Assembly (NCBI GenBank): GCA_964489955.1
Contig: CAZBAV010000012.1
Location: 1 to 64,000 of the forward strand
Reading direction: 5' to 3'
Source of the DNA: Leadbetterella sp964489955
GTDB lineage: Bacteria; Bacteroidota; Bacteroidia; Cytophagales; Spirosomataceae
DNA length: 64,000 nucleotides
In this document: positions 43,990 through 53,310 of the stretch, in pieces
Layout: every line of letters starts with the position of its first letter
Numbering within the stretch: position 1 is the first letter of the stretch
Program-made: the position numbers and the translations under genes
The notes under the pieces: generated by a model
Told to the model about the DNA's origin: nothing
The model's input: the letters and a program-made list of their open reading frames with translations, nothing else
Database searches by the model: none

Positions 43990-44321
43990 GTAGTTCTATT
44001 TGCTGTCTGCTTTGTTTTTAGGTTTTTTTGTATAAAATGTTCGTTGTGTTAAACGAAAACATAATGAATTGTTTGTTGTAGTAAACAAAATCCTCATTTT
44101 TTTGTTTACTGCATCCTACAAAGTGGGATAGAAAAGACTTGGCATGCTAACCCATCGCTTTCAAAGTTTTAAACCCTACCTTATTTCCGCTTTTTAGGTT
44201 TTGAAACGGGTACTTTCTTATTGCTTAACGAGAGCGAAATTTTCTATATTTTCTTTTTATAAATTTAGAGTTAATAAATTAGAAAATAGGCCATTAGAAA
44301 TTAAAAAAAATATATACAAAG
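43990..44321. other. Intergenic stretch with 11-bp inverted repeat
   Basis: Between convergent murF and the TlpA-like gene. AGTAAACAAAA (44080-44090) and TTTTGTTTACT (44100-44110) form an inverted repeat with a nine-base loop, which may end transcription in both directions although no separate T-run follows. Nothing else is seen. Confidence 0.4.
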
Positions 44322-45722
44322 TTACTCCTCAATAGTTTTAACCAGAAGGTCATACACTTCAGAAGGGCGGCTTGCCTTCTTTGAAACAATTTCTCCTTTT
44401 CCGTTTATTACGGAATAATGAGGAATTCCTGATATATCAAAGATTTTTTTGGCTTCCTTAATCATAGAATCATTCAAAAGTATGTGCTCTCCTTCAATTT
44501 TATGTTTCTCCCTAGCTGCAAGCCAGTTGACTTTATCATCATTATATCCTAAATATAAAAATACTACGTCCTTTCCTTCCAATTTCTTTTTCAAATCCCT
44601 AGCGTTACTCATTTCAGAAATACATGGACCGCACCAGCTTGCCCAAAAATCAATATAAACCACTTTCCCTTCATATTCCTTTAGTAAATCTACTAATGAA
44701 GATTTACCTGAATATACGGATTCTGGTGATTCATTACTTTTTTTAAGATCAAGTAAATATTCATTCCTAGCATCTTCTACAATAGCCCGAAGCTCTTTAT
44801 TTTCTACAATTGCTTGATATTTTGTATATACGGGATTAAACAAATGATCGTCTAATCTACTCATTGAGGTAGCTATTCTTGTAAGACAAACTTCTTTGGT
44901 AACTCCTTTTAACGAACTACCCTTTACAAAATCAAATAAATCTTTAAGTGCGAGGGGGAACTTAATTCCATTGAACTTAAACTGAGAATAGTAGTAAACC
45001 AAATCGTTATACTCCTTGGAGTTGAGAGCTGCATAATCATCATTCAGATCTAATCTAGACAGGGAGTCAAAAAAAACCTTGTTCGTGTTATTCCCTAGTA
45101 TTCCATCTTCAACTAGACACCTCTCAAATGGGCTGTAGGTGTAATTTTTATTTAACCATAAAACATAGTTTTCATTCAGGGAATGGCTTTTTAAGTATTC
45201 TTCTAAAATAGATTTACTATAATCAAAAGCTCTCTTTCTATTTTCAAGAGCGGTCATTGCACTTACCGTCCTGAGACTTTTATAATAGTCCTTGCTAGCA
45301 TAATATGATGTATCATATCTGGCAGTGAAGTAGTTTAAATAATTAAACTCATTTGCATTGGATCCCGTGGCTAAAAACTCTTCTTTCTCCGATTTTTTTT
45401 CAATAAAGTATCTTTCTCCAGAAATTAAATGGACTGCCTGAAAATAGTTAGGGCTTATAATAAACCACTCGCCTATTTTGTCCTCCGGTAGACTGATTTC
45501 AAATGTTCCGTCCCTGTTTACCGTTGCAAAAAAATTTACTTCTCGCTCCTTATTAGAAATCGGGTCCCTTTTTCGTCTTGCGAAATTAATCTCTTCATCA
45601 TCCCATCCTACTACCGTACCTTTAACAATTGTCTGGGCAAAAGAGGGTAAAGTAATTATTGCAATCAAAAGAATAGAGTATAATACGTGTTTATATGGCA
45701 TAATTCTAGTGGAATTTTCCAT
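44322..45722 (-). CDS. TlpA-like periplasmic thioredoxin with long N-terminal domain
   Basis: A 466-residue exported protein: signal peptide (segment YKHVLYSILLIAIITLPSFAQ), a small beta domain (about 31-120), a helical central part (about 125-330), and a C-terminal thioredoxin fold with the redox site WCGPC (363-367) and cis-Pro in SGIPHYSV. It could reduce disulfides in the periplasm as ResA/TlpA do. Internal Met at residue 8 is an equally good start. The layout is common in Bacteroidota TlpA homologues. Confidence 0.85.
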   Translation of the reverse strand: MENSTRIMPYKHVLYSILLIAIITLPSFAQTIVKGTVVGWDDEEINFARRKRDPISNKEREVNFFATVNRDGTFEISLPEDKIGEWFIISPNYFQAVHLISGERYFIEKKSEKEEFLATGSNANEFNYLNYFTARYDTSYYASKDYYKSLRTVSAMTALENRKRAFDYSKSILEEYLKSHSLNENYVLWLNKNYTYSPFERCLVEDGILGNNTNKVFFDSLSRLDLNDDYAALNSKEYNDLVYYYSQFKFNGIKFPLALKDLFDFVKGSSLKGVTKEVCLTRIATSMSRLDDHLFNPVYTKYQAIVENKELRAIVEDARNEYLLDLKKSNESPESVYSGKSSLVDLLKEYEGKVVYIDFWASWCGPCISEMSNARDLKKKLEGKDVVFLYLGYNDDKVNWLAAREKHKIEGEHILLNDSMIKEAKKIFDISGIPHYSVINGKGEIVSKKASRPSEVYDLLVKTIEE

Positions 45723-45939
45723 AGAGAACGACTATTTAGTATGTAAATTGTATTTCACCCAATAATCTAGTCCCTAATTTTTAATACATATTTTGCTAAT
45801 TATGAAGAACTTAATAATCTTCCATTGTATTAGGCATTCGACTTGGTATTATACTGTTTTTATAAAATACCATTACCATAATCCATCTGAGGATTATCTC
45901 CTTTTTAGTGACGTATACTTTCCTCAGGGAAGAACTTCT

Positions 45940-46704
45940 TTACATTCTCGATAAATGGTTATAATCATTTAGGAGCTTACGGAGGAATGGCCTGTTTGGT
46001 TGTTTGCTTTCTATATTGATAATTTCTTTTACACGGTCTGCCAGTTTTTGAGCTAGCTCGTCGTCCATATGTTCTTCCGATTTTTCCAGAAGATTTTTTA
46101 CAATAGTCATGTCTTTGTCGGATAGCTGTAGCACTTCCGGGTACATGACCTTGTAGTTAGTGCTTGCGGCAGCATAGGCATAGACGGTGTCGTTTATTTC
46201 GTAGTGGTCTTCTTCAGCATCCACCACATAGGTGCCTGCTGCGGTGTCTCCAAAACGCTGTTTGTATGGAGAACGCTCTATTTTTATAATAGCCACAAAA
46301 GGACCAAATGGAGCTAGGGCCATTAACCAACTGCTTACAAAATTTAAAAGGAAGGTGGCGTATGCATCTACAAAAAGAAACATCCATCTTACAGCACATT
46401 GTCCCACTGATGGTGGATTCCCCTCGGTGTTGACAACCTTTATTTTCATTATTTTTTTTCCTAATGTTTGGCCTTTTAAGAGCCATTCGGAAATCAAAGT
46501 GTAAAAATAAACAGGAGTGAAGAGGAAGAAGGAAACCAGATAATTATCGGCGAGTTGCCTATCCGGAGCCAGATATAAAATGAAGAAAATGTACGTACCC
46601 TTAAACACCCAGTCTATAGTAAATGCAAAATATCTACGCCAGGTGCTGGCCAAGCCCACATGGATGTCAACATTAAGAAAAGTAGCTATAGGTAGTGTCT
46701 TCAT
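45940..46704 (-). CDS. RDD family membrane protein
   Basis: A 254-residue protein with an RDD domain (STWRRYFAFTIDWVFKGTYIFF, then LLKGQTLGKKIMKIKVV), three membrane segments in the first 150 residues and a soluble charged C-terminus (about 160-254). RDD proteins are thought to be transport-related. It is divergent from the SpoIIM-DUF4129-DUF4350-MoxR-DUF58 operon, a neighbour pair seen repeatedly in Bacteroidota from memory, suggesting one function. Confidence 0.85.
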   Translation of the reverse strand: MKTLPIATFLNVDIHVGLASTWRRYFAFTIDWVFKGTYIFFILYLAPDRQLADNYLVSFFLFTPVYFYTLISEWLLKGQTLGKKIMKIKVVNTEGNPPSVGQCAVRWMFLFVDAYATFLLNFVSSWLMALAPFGPFVAIIKIERSPYKQRFGDTAAGTYVVDAEEDHYEINDTVYAYAAASTNYKVMYPEVLQLSDKDMTIVKNLLEKSEEHMDDELAQKLADRVKEIINIESKQPNRPFLRKLLNDYNHLSRM

Positions 46705-46882
46705 ACCTTAAAAGTAGCGATAATTTTAGACAAAGGAAACCATAAATATGCTGTAGTTTAACACATTTTGGGCAATAATAAGGAAAGGTTCTCCAAAGAA
46801 GTTGGAGGGTTATAAGAATTTGATAAATTTCAAACATTAGTTTAACTGTTTGTAATTAAGTGTATTGTGTTGTTCTTTTGTG

Positions 46883-46890
46883 TAGATTTG
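46883..46890 (+). promoter_or_regulatory. -7 element for the SpoIIM-MoxR-DUF58 operon
   Basis: TAGATTTG matches TAnnTTTG about 84 bases before the SpoIIM ATG. The -33 element is poor. A Shine-Dalgarno-like AAGGAGG directly follows (46891-46897). Confidence 0.4.
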
Positions 46891-46973
46891 AAGGAGGATG
46901 GGGAACTTTTTTTTATCAGTAATCATAAACCATACTGTATAAAGCTTATTTTGCGGGATGGGAAAACTCCAAA

Positions 46974-47960
46974 ATGAGAGAATCTACATTTATAGGACGT
47001 AATAAAACTAAGTGGGAGGAAATAGAGGAATTCCAAAAGTTAAATCCTGATGAAGCCGCAAGTGATTTTGTGGAGGTAATAAGTGATTTGTCATATGCAC
47101 AAACACATTATCCCCATAGTAAGATTACCAGCTATCTAAATTTTTTAGCACTTAACACCTACAAGACTGTTTACAAAAACAAGAAACTAAAACCTTTTTT
47201 AGATTTCTGGATAACTGATTTCCCATTGATCATTGGGAAGAACAAGAAGGTCCTCTGGCTGGCTACGGCTTTTTTTCTTACATTTTGTACTATGGGGGTG
47301 GTGTGTTCATATCTGGAGCCCGGATTTGTAGAATCTGTTTTGGGTAGCAGATACATAGATATGACCCATGAGAACATAGCAAAGGGTAAGCCGTTTGGTG
47401 TGTATGCGGACTCTAATCCCCTTATGATGTTCCTCCGTATTTTTTCCAATAACCTATTTGTGGGTCTGCTGGTTTTCATTTCAGGTTTTTTTCTAGGTAT
47501 CGGTTCGTTTTACCATACTTTTAAGAACGGGGTTATGGTAGGTACGTTTTTTAGTATCTTTTTTAAAGCAAAAATAGGCTTTACCGCTATTATTGTGGTG
47601 GGTTTACATGGCACTTTAGAGCTTATGGCTTTGGTATTAGAATGTATGGCTGGCCTTTTGCTTGGGCTCAGCTATGTTTTTCCTGGAACTAATACACGTA
47701 AGGTGGCTTTTAGGCAAGGTTTACAAGCATCGGCAAAAATATTCATGGGTACAGTCCCATTTACTTTTGTGGCTGCTTTGGTAGAAAGTTACATAACCCG
47801 GCTTGGAAGTGGTGGAGTACTTACAGGAAATATATTAATAACAGCTCTATTAATATTGATTTTCTTAGGTAGTTGGGCTATTTTGGTTTGGTATTTCTTT
47901 ATATACAGTAGTAGGGTCGCACGCAGCGTAAGCGATACAGAATATAGAATAAACCTTTGA
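46974..47960 (+). CDS. SpoIIM-family (stage II sporulation protein M/DUF95) membrane protein
   Basis: A 328-residue membrane protein with five to six helices in the second two-thirds. Typical features are the soluble N-terminus ESTFIGRNKTKWEEIEEFQKL, then NNLFVGLLVFISGFFLGIGSFYHTFKNGVMVG and VVGLHGTLELMALVLECMAGLLLG. The name comes from a Bacillus septum protein, but this Bacteroidota version has nothing to do with sporulation as far as known. First gene of a compact operon; overlaps the next start by four bases (TTGA). Confidence 0.9.
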   Translation: MRESTFIGRNKTKWEEIEEFQKLNPDEAASDFVEVISDLSYAQTHYPHSKITSYLNFLALNTYKTVYKNKKLKPFLDFWITDFPLIIGKNKKVLWLATAFFLTFCTMGVVCSYLEPGFVESVLGSRYIDMTHENIAKGKPFGVYADSNPLMMFLRIFSNNLFVGLLVFISGFFLGIGSFYHTFKNGVMVGTFFSIFFKAKIGFTAIIVVGLHGTLELMALVLECMAGLLLGLSYVFPGTNTRKVAFRQGLQASAKIFMGTVPFTFVAALVESYITRLGSGGVLTGNILITALLILIFLGSWAILVWYFFIYSSRVARSVSDTEYRINL

Positions 47961-48622
47961 GAAACTTTTTTTACATATTGGCTTTTAATTTTTTTGCTTT
48001 TCATACCTTGGTAGGACAAGGTATGGGCAATGGAGTGGAGCGTTTAAAAGAAGAGGATGACTTGTGGTATGCCGATAGCAGCTTCCTTAAGAAACCAACC
48101 GACCTGTCTGAAGTGTTTCAAACAGAAAAAGTAAGCCAAACCCCGTCTAGAGAGAAATTTGAAGAGGTTTCAAAAATCTTTGGATATATAATGCTAGCAG
48201 CGGTTTTAGCCGCATTATTATACGCTGTTTATGGCTTTCTGAAGACCCAAAGACCCCCAAAAGCTAAAACTCAAGAAACTGTGGACTATGCCGAGAATGA
48301 TATAGAAACAGAGGAAGAGTTACAAAATTTAGATCTAAACAAAGAAATCAGGAAGGCTGAGGTATCTCAGGATTATCGCTTGGCAATCCGTTACCATTTT
48401 TTGTTGGTACTTAAGGCTCTGGTAAATGCCGGCCAGCTTAGGTTTGAGAAAAATAAAACCAATCAACAGTACCTGTATGACTTAGAGGAGGGCAAGAAAA
48501 AAGATGCTTTTGCGGCTTGTGTTCGATATTATAACTTTGTCTGGTTTGGTGAGCACCCGATAAACGAAGAGCGGTATTTAAAACTGCTGGTACATTATAA
48601 AGAGTTGATAAAAAATGCTTAG
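47957..48622 (+). CDS. DUF4129-type membrane protein
   Basis: A 221-residue protein with a signal peptide (FFYILAFNFFAFHTLVGQ), a single membrane helix (about 72-92) and a C-terminal helical domain containing the DUF4129-like pattern SQDYRLAIRYHFLLVLKALVNAGQLRF ... YYNFVWFGEHPINEERY. The start codon is TTG overlapping the SpoIIM stop. Its stop overlaps the next gene by eight bases. Function unknown, probably a subunit of the MoxR/DUF58 membrane system. Confidence 0.8.
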   Translation: MRNFFYILAFNFFAFHTLVGQGMGNGVERLKEEDDLWYADSSFLKKPTDLSEVFQTEKVSQTPSREKFEEVSKIFGYIMLAAVLAALLYAVYGFLKTQRPPKAKTQETVDYAENDIETEEELQNLDLNKEIRKAEVSQDYRLAIRYHFLLVLKALVNAGQLRFEKNKTNQQYLYDLEEGKKKDAFAACVRYYNFVWFGEHPINEERYLKLLVHYKELIKNA

Positions 48623-49823
48623 GAAATACGGGAAATATGCGGTCATACTTTTCCTGGTCCTTCTAGGCTTAGGCATATATTTGGTGCCACGACCTGAAAA
48701 GAAGAAGGTTTTTGACCGCACCATTTCATATAGCAGGTACACTTATAGGCCATATGATACCCGTTTTTTTTATGAAAAACTAAAAGAGAATGTAGGTGTT
48801 AGTAATATCAACTATAGTGCTCCTGATGCCAAAATATTAGACCGAGAATATAGTTTATATGTAATTTGCTCACCGCAATTTCTACCTTCTGAGAAGGAAA
48901 TTTCTGCAATTTATGATTACATAGCTCAAGGCAATATCGTGTTTTTAAGTAGTTTTTCTGTTAATCCAGCATTTCTGCAGCGGCTTCCCGGAAGCAAGGA
49001 AGAAGTAGTGTTTAAAAATAAAGTGCCAAAAAAAGCTTTTGACGACTCCCTTACTATAAAAATGAGCCGTAAAGTATGGCAATATCCCGGTTCTGGAGTT
49101 AAGAGCAATGTGCTAGAGTGTTTCGCGGATTTGGACTCTGCTGTTATCTTGGGTAGTACAAAAGGTCATGGCCCAGCTGTATTGCAATATGATATAGGCG
49201 ATGGAAGCTTATTTATACAAATAGCTCCTATGGCATTAAGTAACTATTTTCTCTTACATAAAGAGAACTATGGCTATTTAGGCCAACTGGCCACCTATTT
49301 ACAATTAGATACAAGGGAGCTTATCTGGGACGAATATTACCGGAGCGTAAAAGAATTAAATACCCAAGATGCAGACAGAGAACATAAAGGCGAAAGCTAT
49401 ATGTGGAAGATGATAATGAAGCATCCACCCTTAAAGTGGGCTGTTTTTACTTTTTTAGGTGGTTTGCTTTTATTCGTACTAAACCACTATAGTAGACTTC
49501 GGGAGCCTTTACAGGTACTTCCACCTAACAAAAACACCACCTTAGAGTTTACCGAAGCCATATCGGAGTTGTATTGGCAGCATAAAGACCACGCAGTTAT
49601 TGCCCACAAAATCACCTTGTGGTTACAAGATGTGTTAGGTTCTAAGTATAAATTGGCTTTTAAGGAATTTAAAATGAGTAATTTGGGGCTTATTGCCACC
49701 AAAACCCAGAAACCGGAAGAAGACATCAGGAAGTTACTAGATACTATAGAGGAGGTCACAAAGTCTCCTACGGATCAAAATTTACAACATTATTATAAGC
49801 TTGTTTATAAATTTATACACTAA
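48615..49823 (+). CDS. DUF4350-type membrane protein
   Basis: A 402-residue protein with a helix at each end of its extracytoplasmic domain (about 8-24 and about 275-292). Between them is a DUF4350-like Rossmann-type region (YSRYTYRPYDTRFFYEKLKENVGV, IYDYIAQGNIVFLSSFSV, GDGSLFIQIAPMALSNYFLLHKEN). The C-terminal cytoplasmic part is helical (YWQHKDHAVIAHKIT). The position between DUF4129 and MoxR is conserved in such operons. Confidence 0.8.
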   Translation: MLRKYGKYAVILFLVLLGLGIYLVPRPEKKKVFDRTISYSRYTYRPYDTRFFYEKLKENVGVSNINYSAPDAKILDREYSLYVICSPQFLPSEKEISAIYDYIAQGNIVFLSSFSVNPAFLQRLPGSKEEVVFKNKVPKKAFDDSLTIKMSRKVWQYPGSGVKSNVLECFADLDSAVILGSTKGHGPAVLQYDIGDGSLFIQIAPMALSNYFLLHKENYGYLGQLATYLQLDTRELIWDEYYRSVKELNTQDADREHKGESYMWKMIMKHPPLKWAVFTFLGGLLLFVLNHYSRLREPLQVLPPNKNTTLEFTEAISELYWQHKDHAVIAHKITLWLQDVLGSKYKLAFKEFKMSNLGLIATKTQKPEEDIRKLLDTIEEVTKSPTDQNLQHYYKLVYKFIH

Positions 49824-49825
49824 AA

Positions 49826-50803
49826 ATGGCAGAAGAAATTTTCAATAATAGGATACAGTTGGGAGAGCTCAATGATGCCGTACAGCGGATAAAAAAGGAG
49901 CTGGGCAAACTCATTGTAGGCCAAGAAAATACTATAGAGTTATTAATAGCCAGTATGCTATGTGGAGGCCATGTTCTACTAGAAGGAGTGCCGGGTGTGG
50001 CAAAAACCCTTACTGCTAAGCTCTTGGCAAAAAGCATTGATGGTACATTTAAGCGTATCCAGTTTACACCAGACCTTATGCCTTCAGATGTTTTAGGCAC
50101 ATCTGTGTTTAATCCAAAGAAACTGGAGTTCGAATATAAGCCCGGTCCCATTTTTTGTAACATTATTCTTATAGATGAAATAAATCGGTCGCCAGCCAAA
50201 ACCCAGGCCGCTCTGTTTGAGCTTATGGAAGAGGAGCAGGTTACCATAGATGGAGCTACCCATCTTATGCATAAGCCTTTTCTGGTGGTGGCTACCCAAA
50301 ACCCTGTGGAGCATGAAGGAACGTATAGGTTACCCGAAGCCCAACTGGATCGTTTTTTGATGAAAATTGTTTTGGGTTACCCTTCTTTATCTGAAGAACT
50401 AGACATTTTGCGGAGGTTTAATACCGACACAAGCAGCGGACTCATGGAAACCGTAGAAAGTGCCCTTTCTAAGGACAAAATAGAGAGTCTGAAAGTTACC
50501 GTAAGACAAGTTTTGGTAGAAGATAACCTGCTCAAGTTTATTGCGGATCTGGTACAGGCCACCCGTAACCATAAACTTATAGAGTTGGGCGGTTCGCCAA
50601 GGGCTTCTTTGTCTTTACTGAATGCCTCTAAAGCTATGGCGGCCATTGCAGGTAGAGATTTTGTGATTCCGGAAGACATAAAAGCAGTGTGCATCCCTGT
50701 TTTACGACATAGGATTATTCTTACCCCAGATGCCGAAATGGAGGGTGTCACTGATGTAGAAGTATTAGAAAGCCTATTTGAAGGAATAGAAATACCCCGT
50801 TAA
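49826..50803 (+). CDS. MoxR-type AAA+ ATPase
   Basis: A 325-residue AAA+ ATPase acting as chaperone in maturation of a partner complex. Walker A is EGVPGVAKTLTAKLLAKS (about 53-70), Walker B IILIDEINRSPAKTQAALFELMEE (about 113-), sensor I VVATQNPVEHEGTYRLPEAQLDRFLMK. It is directly followed by the DUF58 gene (TAATG, one-base overlap), the standard partner. Confidence 0.94.
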   Translation: MAEEIFNNRIQLGELNDAVQRIKKELGKLIVGQENTIELLIASMLCGGHVLLEGVPGVAKTLTAKLLAKSIDGTFKRIQFTPDLMPSDVLGTSVFNPKKLEFEYKPGPIFCNIILIDEINRSPAKTQAALFELMEEEQVTIDGATHLMHKPFLVVATQNPVEHEGTYRLPEAQLDRFLMKIVLGYPSLSEELDILRRFNTDTSSGLMETVESALSKDKIESLKVTVRQVLVEDNLLKFIADLVQATRNHKLIELGGSPRASLSLLNASKAMAAIAGRDFVIPEDIKAVCIPVLRHRIILTPDAEMEGVTDVEVLESLFEGIEIPR

Positions 50804-52128
50804 TGCCTAAGAGTTTTTACTTTACAAACAATACTTTCTTAGCTCTAGGAGCAGCTGTGGCTTTTTTTAGCTTCGGCTTACTATGGCCTGCATTTTTCTT
50901 TGCGGGTTTTGTGGTTTTGTTTGTGTTAGGGGTAGCGATTTTGGTGGAAACCTTACTTTTGTTTAGGAAGAAAAATCCCGTTCTTTTTAGTAGAAGGTTA
51001 CCCAAAAGACTTAGCAATGGTGACGTGAACCCCATAGGTATTGTGTTTGAAAACGGACTTAAAAGCTCTTTACTGGTAGAATTGGTAGAGAACCTTCCTT
51101 ACCAGTTTCAGCTGTTTGATTTTAAGAAAGATTATGTCTTGCCGGCTCGGGATGCCCTGCAAACGTATTATGAACTTATTCCAAAAGTGAGGGGGAAATA
51201 TGTGTGGGGATCGGCAACACTTATGCTCAGGCTTGGTAAATGGGCCACGGTGGCACGACGCGTAGACTTCGGACAGAAACAGGAGGTGGTATGCTATCCT
51301 TCTTTCTTATATTTTAATGAATTGCATATCTCCGCTCAAGTAGCCAATGAAGAGCGTAATGTGTTGCAAGTAAGAAAGTTAGGGCAAAGTTTAGAGTTTG
51401 AGCAAATAAAAGATTATGCTCAGGGTGATGACTACCGACATATAAATTGGAAAGCAAGTGCGAAAAGGGGAGACCTCATGGTAAACCAGTACCAAGATGA
51501 ACGCTCTCAGGATATTTACTGTGCTATAGATTTGGGCAGGACTATGCTTATGCCTTTTCATGGACAAACCCTGCTAGACTACGCTATAAATGCTTCCTTA
51601 GGCTTATCCCGTACAGTTATTACCCTGCGTGATCGTATTGGCCTTATTGGATTTTCGCACAACAGGGCAGATTATTTGGCTCCACGTAAAGACTGGCGGC
51701 ATTTCGGAAAAATTAATGAGTTTTTGTATGACATAAATACAGAATTCTTGGAATCCGGATTCGAGTACCTGTATAAGTTTATGCGAATAAATGCTAAGAG
51801 ACGTAGTTTAATCGTTCTCTTTACGAATTTTGATTCAGAAAATGCCCTAAAGCGGAACTTTGCCTATATCAAGGATTTGGCGAGGCATCATTTGGTCTTG
51901 GTAGTGTTTTTTGAAAACTCTGAGTTGGCTGAGCAGGTAGGAGAGGAGGCTGGTTCGGTAAAAGAGGTATACATAAAAACAGTGGGTTATGATCGTCTTA
52001 GAAAAGGCCGTTTAATGGCTCTGGAATTGCAGAATGCGGGTATAAAGACCGTATACACCCGTCCCGAAAACCTAAAAATGGAAGTAGTAAAAAAATATGT
52101 TGAGATTAAGAAGCAGCAGATTTTGTAG
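50803..52128 (+). CDS. DUF58 domain protein (vWA-like MoxR partner)
   Basis: A 441-residue protein with two N-terminal membrane helices (about 10-45) and the DUF58 core GQSLEFEQIKDYAQGDDYRHINWKASAKRGDLMVNQYQDERSQDIYCAIDLGRTM, which carries a degenerate metal-dependent adhesion site (D..R..D). It is the regular partner of MoxR ATPases. No BatA/BatB vWA genes follow, so this is the smaller form of the system. Confidence 0.92.
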   Translation: MPKSFYFTNNTFLALGAAVAFFSFGLLWPAFFFAGFVVLFVLGVAILVETLLLFRKKNPVLFSRRLPKRLSNGDVNPIGIVFENGLKSSLLVELVENLPYQFQLFDFKKDYVLPARDALQTYYELIPKVRGKYVWGSATLMLRLGKWATVARRVDFGQKQEVVCYPSFLYFNELHISAQVANEERNVLQVRKLGQSLEFEQIKDYAQGDDYRHINWKASAKRGDLMVNQYQDERSQDIYCAIDLGRTMLMPFHGQTLLDYAINASLGLSRTVITLRDRIGLIGFSHNRADYLAPRKDWRHFGKINEFLYDINTEFLESGFEYLYKFMRINAKRRSLIVLFTNFDSENALKRNFAYIKDLARHHLVLVVFFENSELAEQVGEEAGSVKEVYIKTVGYDRLRKGRLMALELQNAGIKTVYTRPENLKMEVVKKYVEIKKQQIL

Positions 52129-52158
52129 GTAGTTTTGTTGCAGATAAGTGAGATAGTT

Positions 52159-53016
52159 ATGTGTAAAATTTGTGTTTTCCTATTAATATCCTTTACAGCT
52201 TTAGGACAAGTTCCCATAGGTGTAGACAGCCTAATGTTAGGAGAAAAAGTAAAAACTAAAACCCAGTACGTATGCGATTCTAAAGGTGAAGACTGTAAAC
52301 CTGAAGTGGTTTGGCACTATGATCAAAACGGATTGCTTACTCTTAAGCAAACGTATAAGAACGGAGTATTGGCAGAAACCAATCGGTATGTTTACAACAT
52401 CCATAACCTTGCAGAAAAAGTATTTACAACTGTAGGTACAACTGGTGCAGAATTTCTGAATATTAAATATAGTTATGATGCCAAAAAGAACATGGTAAGT
52501 TTCGACGCCTGTTATGCTGGTGGAAAATGCGAGCCCTTCGAGAAATATGTTTACAGGGCTGATAATAAGTTGGCTTCCCGCACTCGCTTTAAAGAGGGGA
52601 GATACTTTTATGAATACAAACATAGATATGACGTAAAAGGCAATAACATAGAAATACTTATCCTATCTAAAGACTCCGATTCCGGAGAGAAGGAGAAAAA
52701 AACATACGACAGTAAAGGACTTCATATCCGGTCTAAGTGGATTGACTACCGTGGAGATGAGATAGACAATGCCGAGTATACCTACAATGCAGCAGGCAGG
52801 TTAATCAAAAACGAATGGGTTGGAGGGCTTTCTACCCAAAAGTTGTACAAGTATGATGAACAGGGCAATAACACTGAATACAAATCCATCGATTACACCG
52901 GACAAATAGACGACCTGAGAACTATGACTTTTGATGGTAAATTAATTACCTCCAGAGTTCAAACGGATGGAAAAACTACAACAGGATATTGGGTTTTTGG
53001 GTATGAAAAGTATTGA
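52159..53016 (+). CDS. Secreted protein with YD-type repeats
   Basis: A 285-residue protein with a signal peptide (MCKICVFLLISFTALGQ, ATG start; a TTG eight codons upstream is not used). It carries about six YD-like repeats of the kind YDQNGLLTLKQTYKNG, YDAKKNMVSFD, YDVKGNNIEILI, YDSKGLHIRSKW, YNAAGRLIKNEW and YDEQGNNTEYKS, as in RHS/teneurin shells but without a toxin domain. It is probably a surface or periplasmic protein. It starts 30 bases after the DUF58 stop. Confidence 0.8.
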   Translation: MCKICVFLLISFTALGQVPIGVDSLMLGEKVKTKTQYVCDSKGEDCKPEVVWHYDQNGLLTLKQTYKNGVLAETNRYVYNIHNLAEKVFTTVGTTGAEFLNIKYSYDAKKNMVSFDACYAGGKCEPFEKYVYRADNKLASRTRFKEGRYFYEYKHRYDVKGNNIEILILSKDSDSGEKEKKTYDSKGLHIRSKWIDYRGDEIDNAEYTYNAAGRLIKNEWVGGLSTQKLYKYDEQGNNTEYKSIDYTGQIDDLRTMTFDGKLITSRVQTDGKTTTGYWVFGYEKY

Positions 53017-53274
53017 GTGGGCTCATGAATGAACGAGTTGCCTTTAAAAACTGAAAATCTGGATATTCAGTTGAGAAACAAAAAGATTTTTTTTAACAAG
53101 ATTTGTGGCAGCCAATTCATTATTTGCTCACATAAGTCCGTAACATCCGTATTAGAAACTAATCCCCAAAAAACTTCCGAAAAACAAAATCGTAAAACCG
53201 ATTCCTGGTCGGCATCAAACACCATTTTAATACGCTAGTTTTTTAAAACTGTTTTTTTATTTTAGTATAATCCT

Positions 53275-53282
53275 TATTTTTG
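53275..53282 (+). promoter_or_regulatory. -7 element for pdhA
   Basis: TATTTTTG matches TAnnTTTG 28 bases before the pdhA ATG. The 294-base gap before it otherwise contains no gene that I can support. Confidence 0.45.
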
Positions 53283-53310
53283 CCTCTCAATTTATTTTTC
53301 GAAATACCTT

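Noticed and set aside
46898..46942. ATG-started 14-codon frame after AAGGAGG in the SpoIIM leader
   Set aside because: The SD-like site touches the ATG, too close for use, and the peptide has no distinctive composition.
53029..53238. 69-codon frame between the YD-repeat gene and pdhA
   Set aside because: No family features, polar low-quality composition and overlap with the upstream gap; not supported as a gene.
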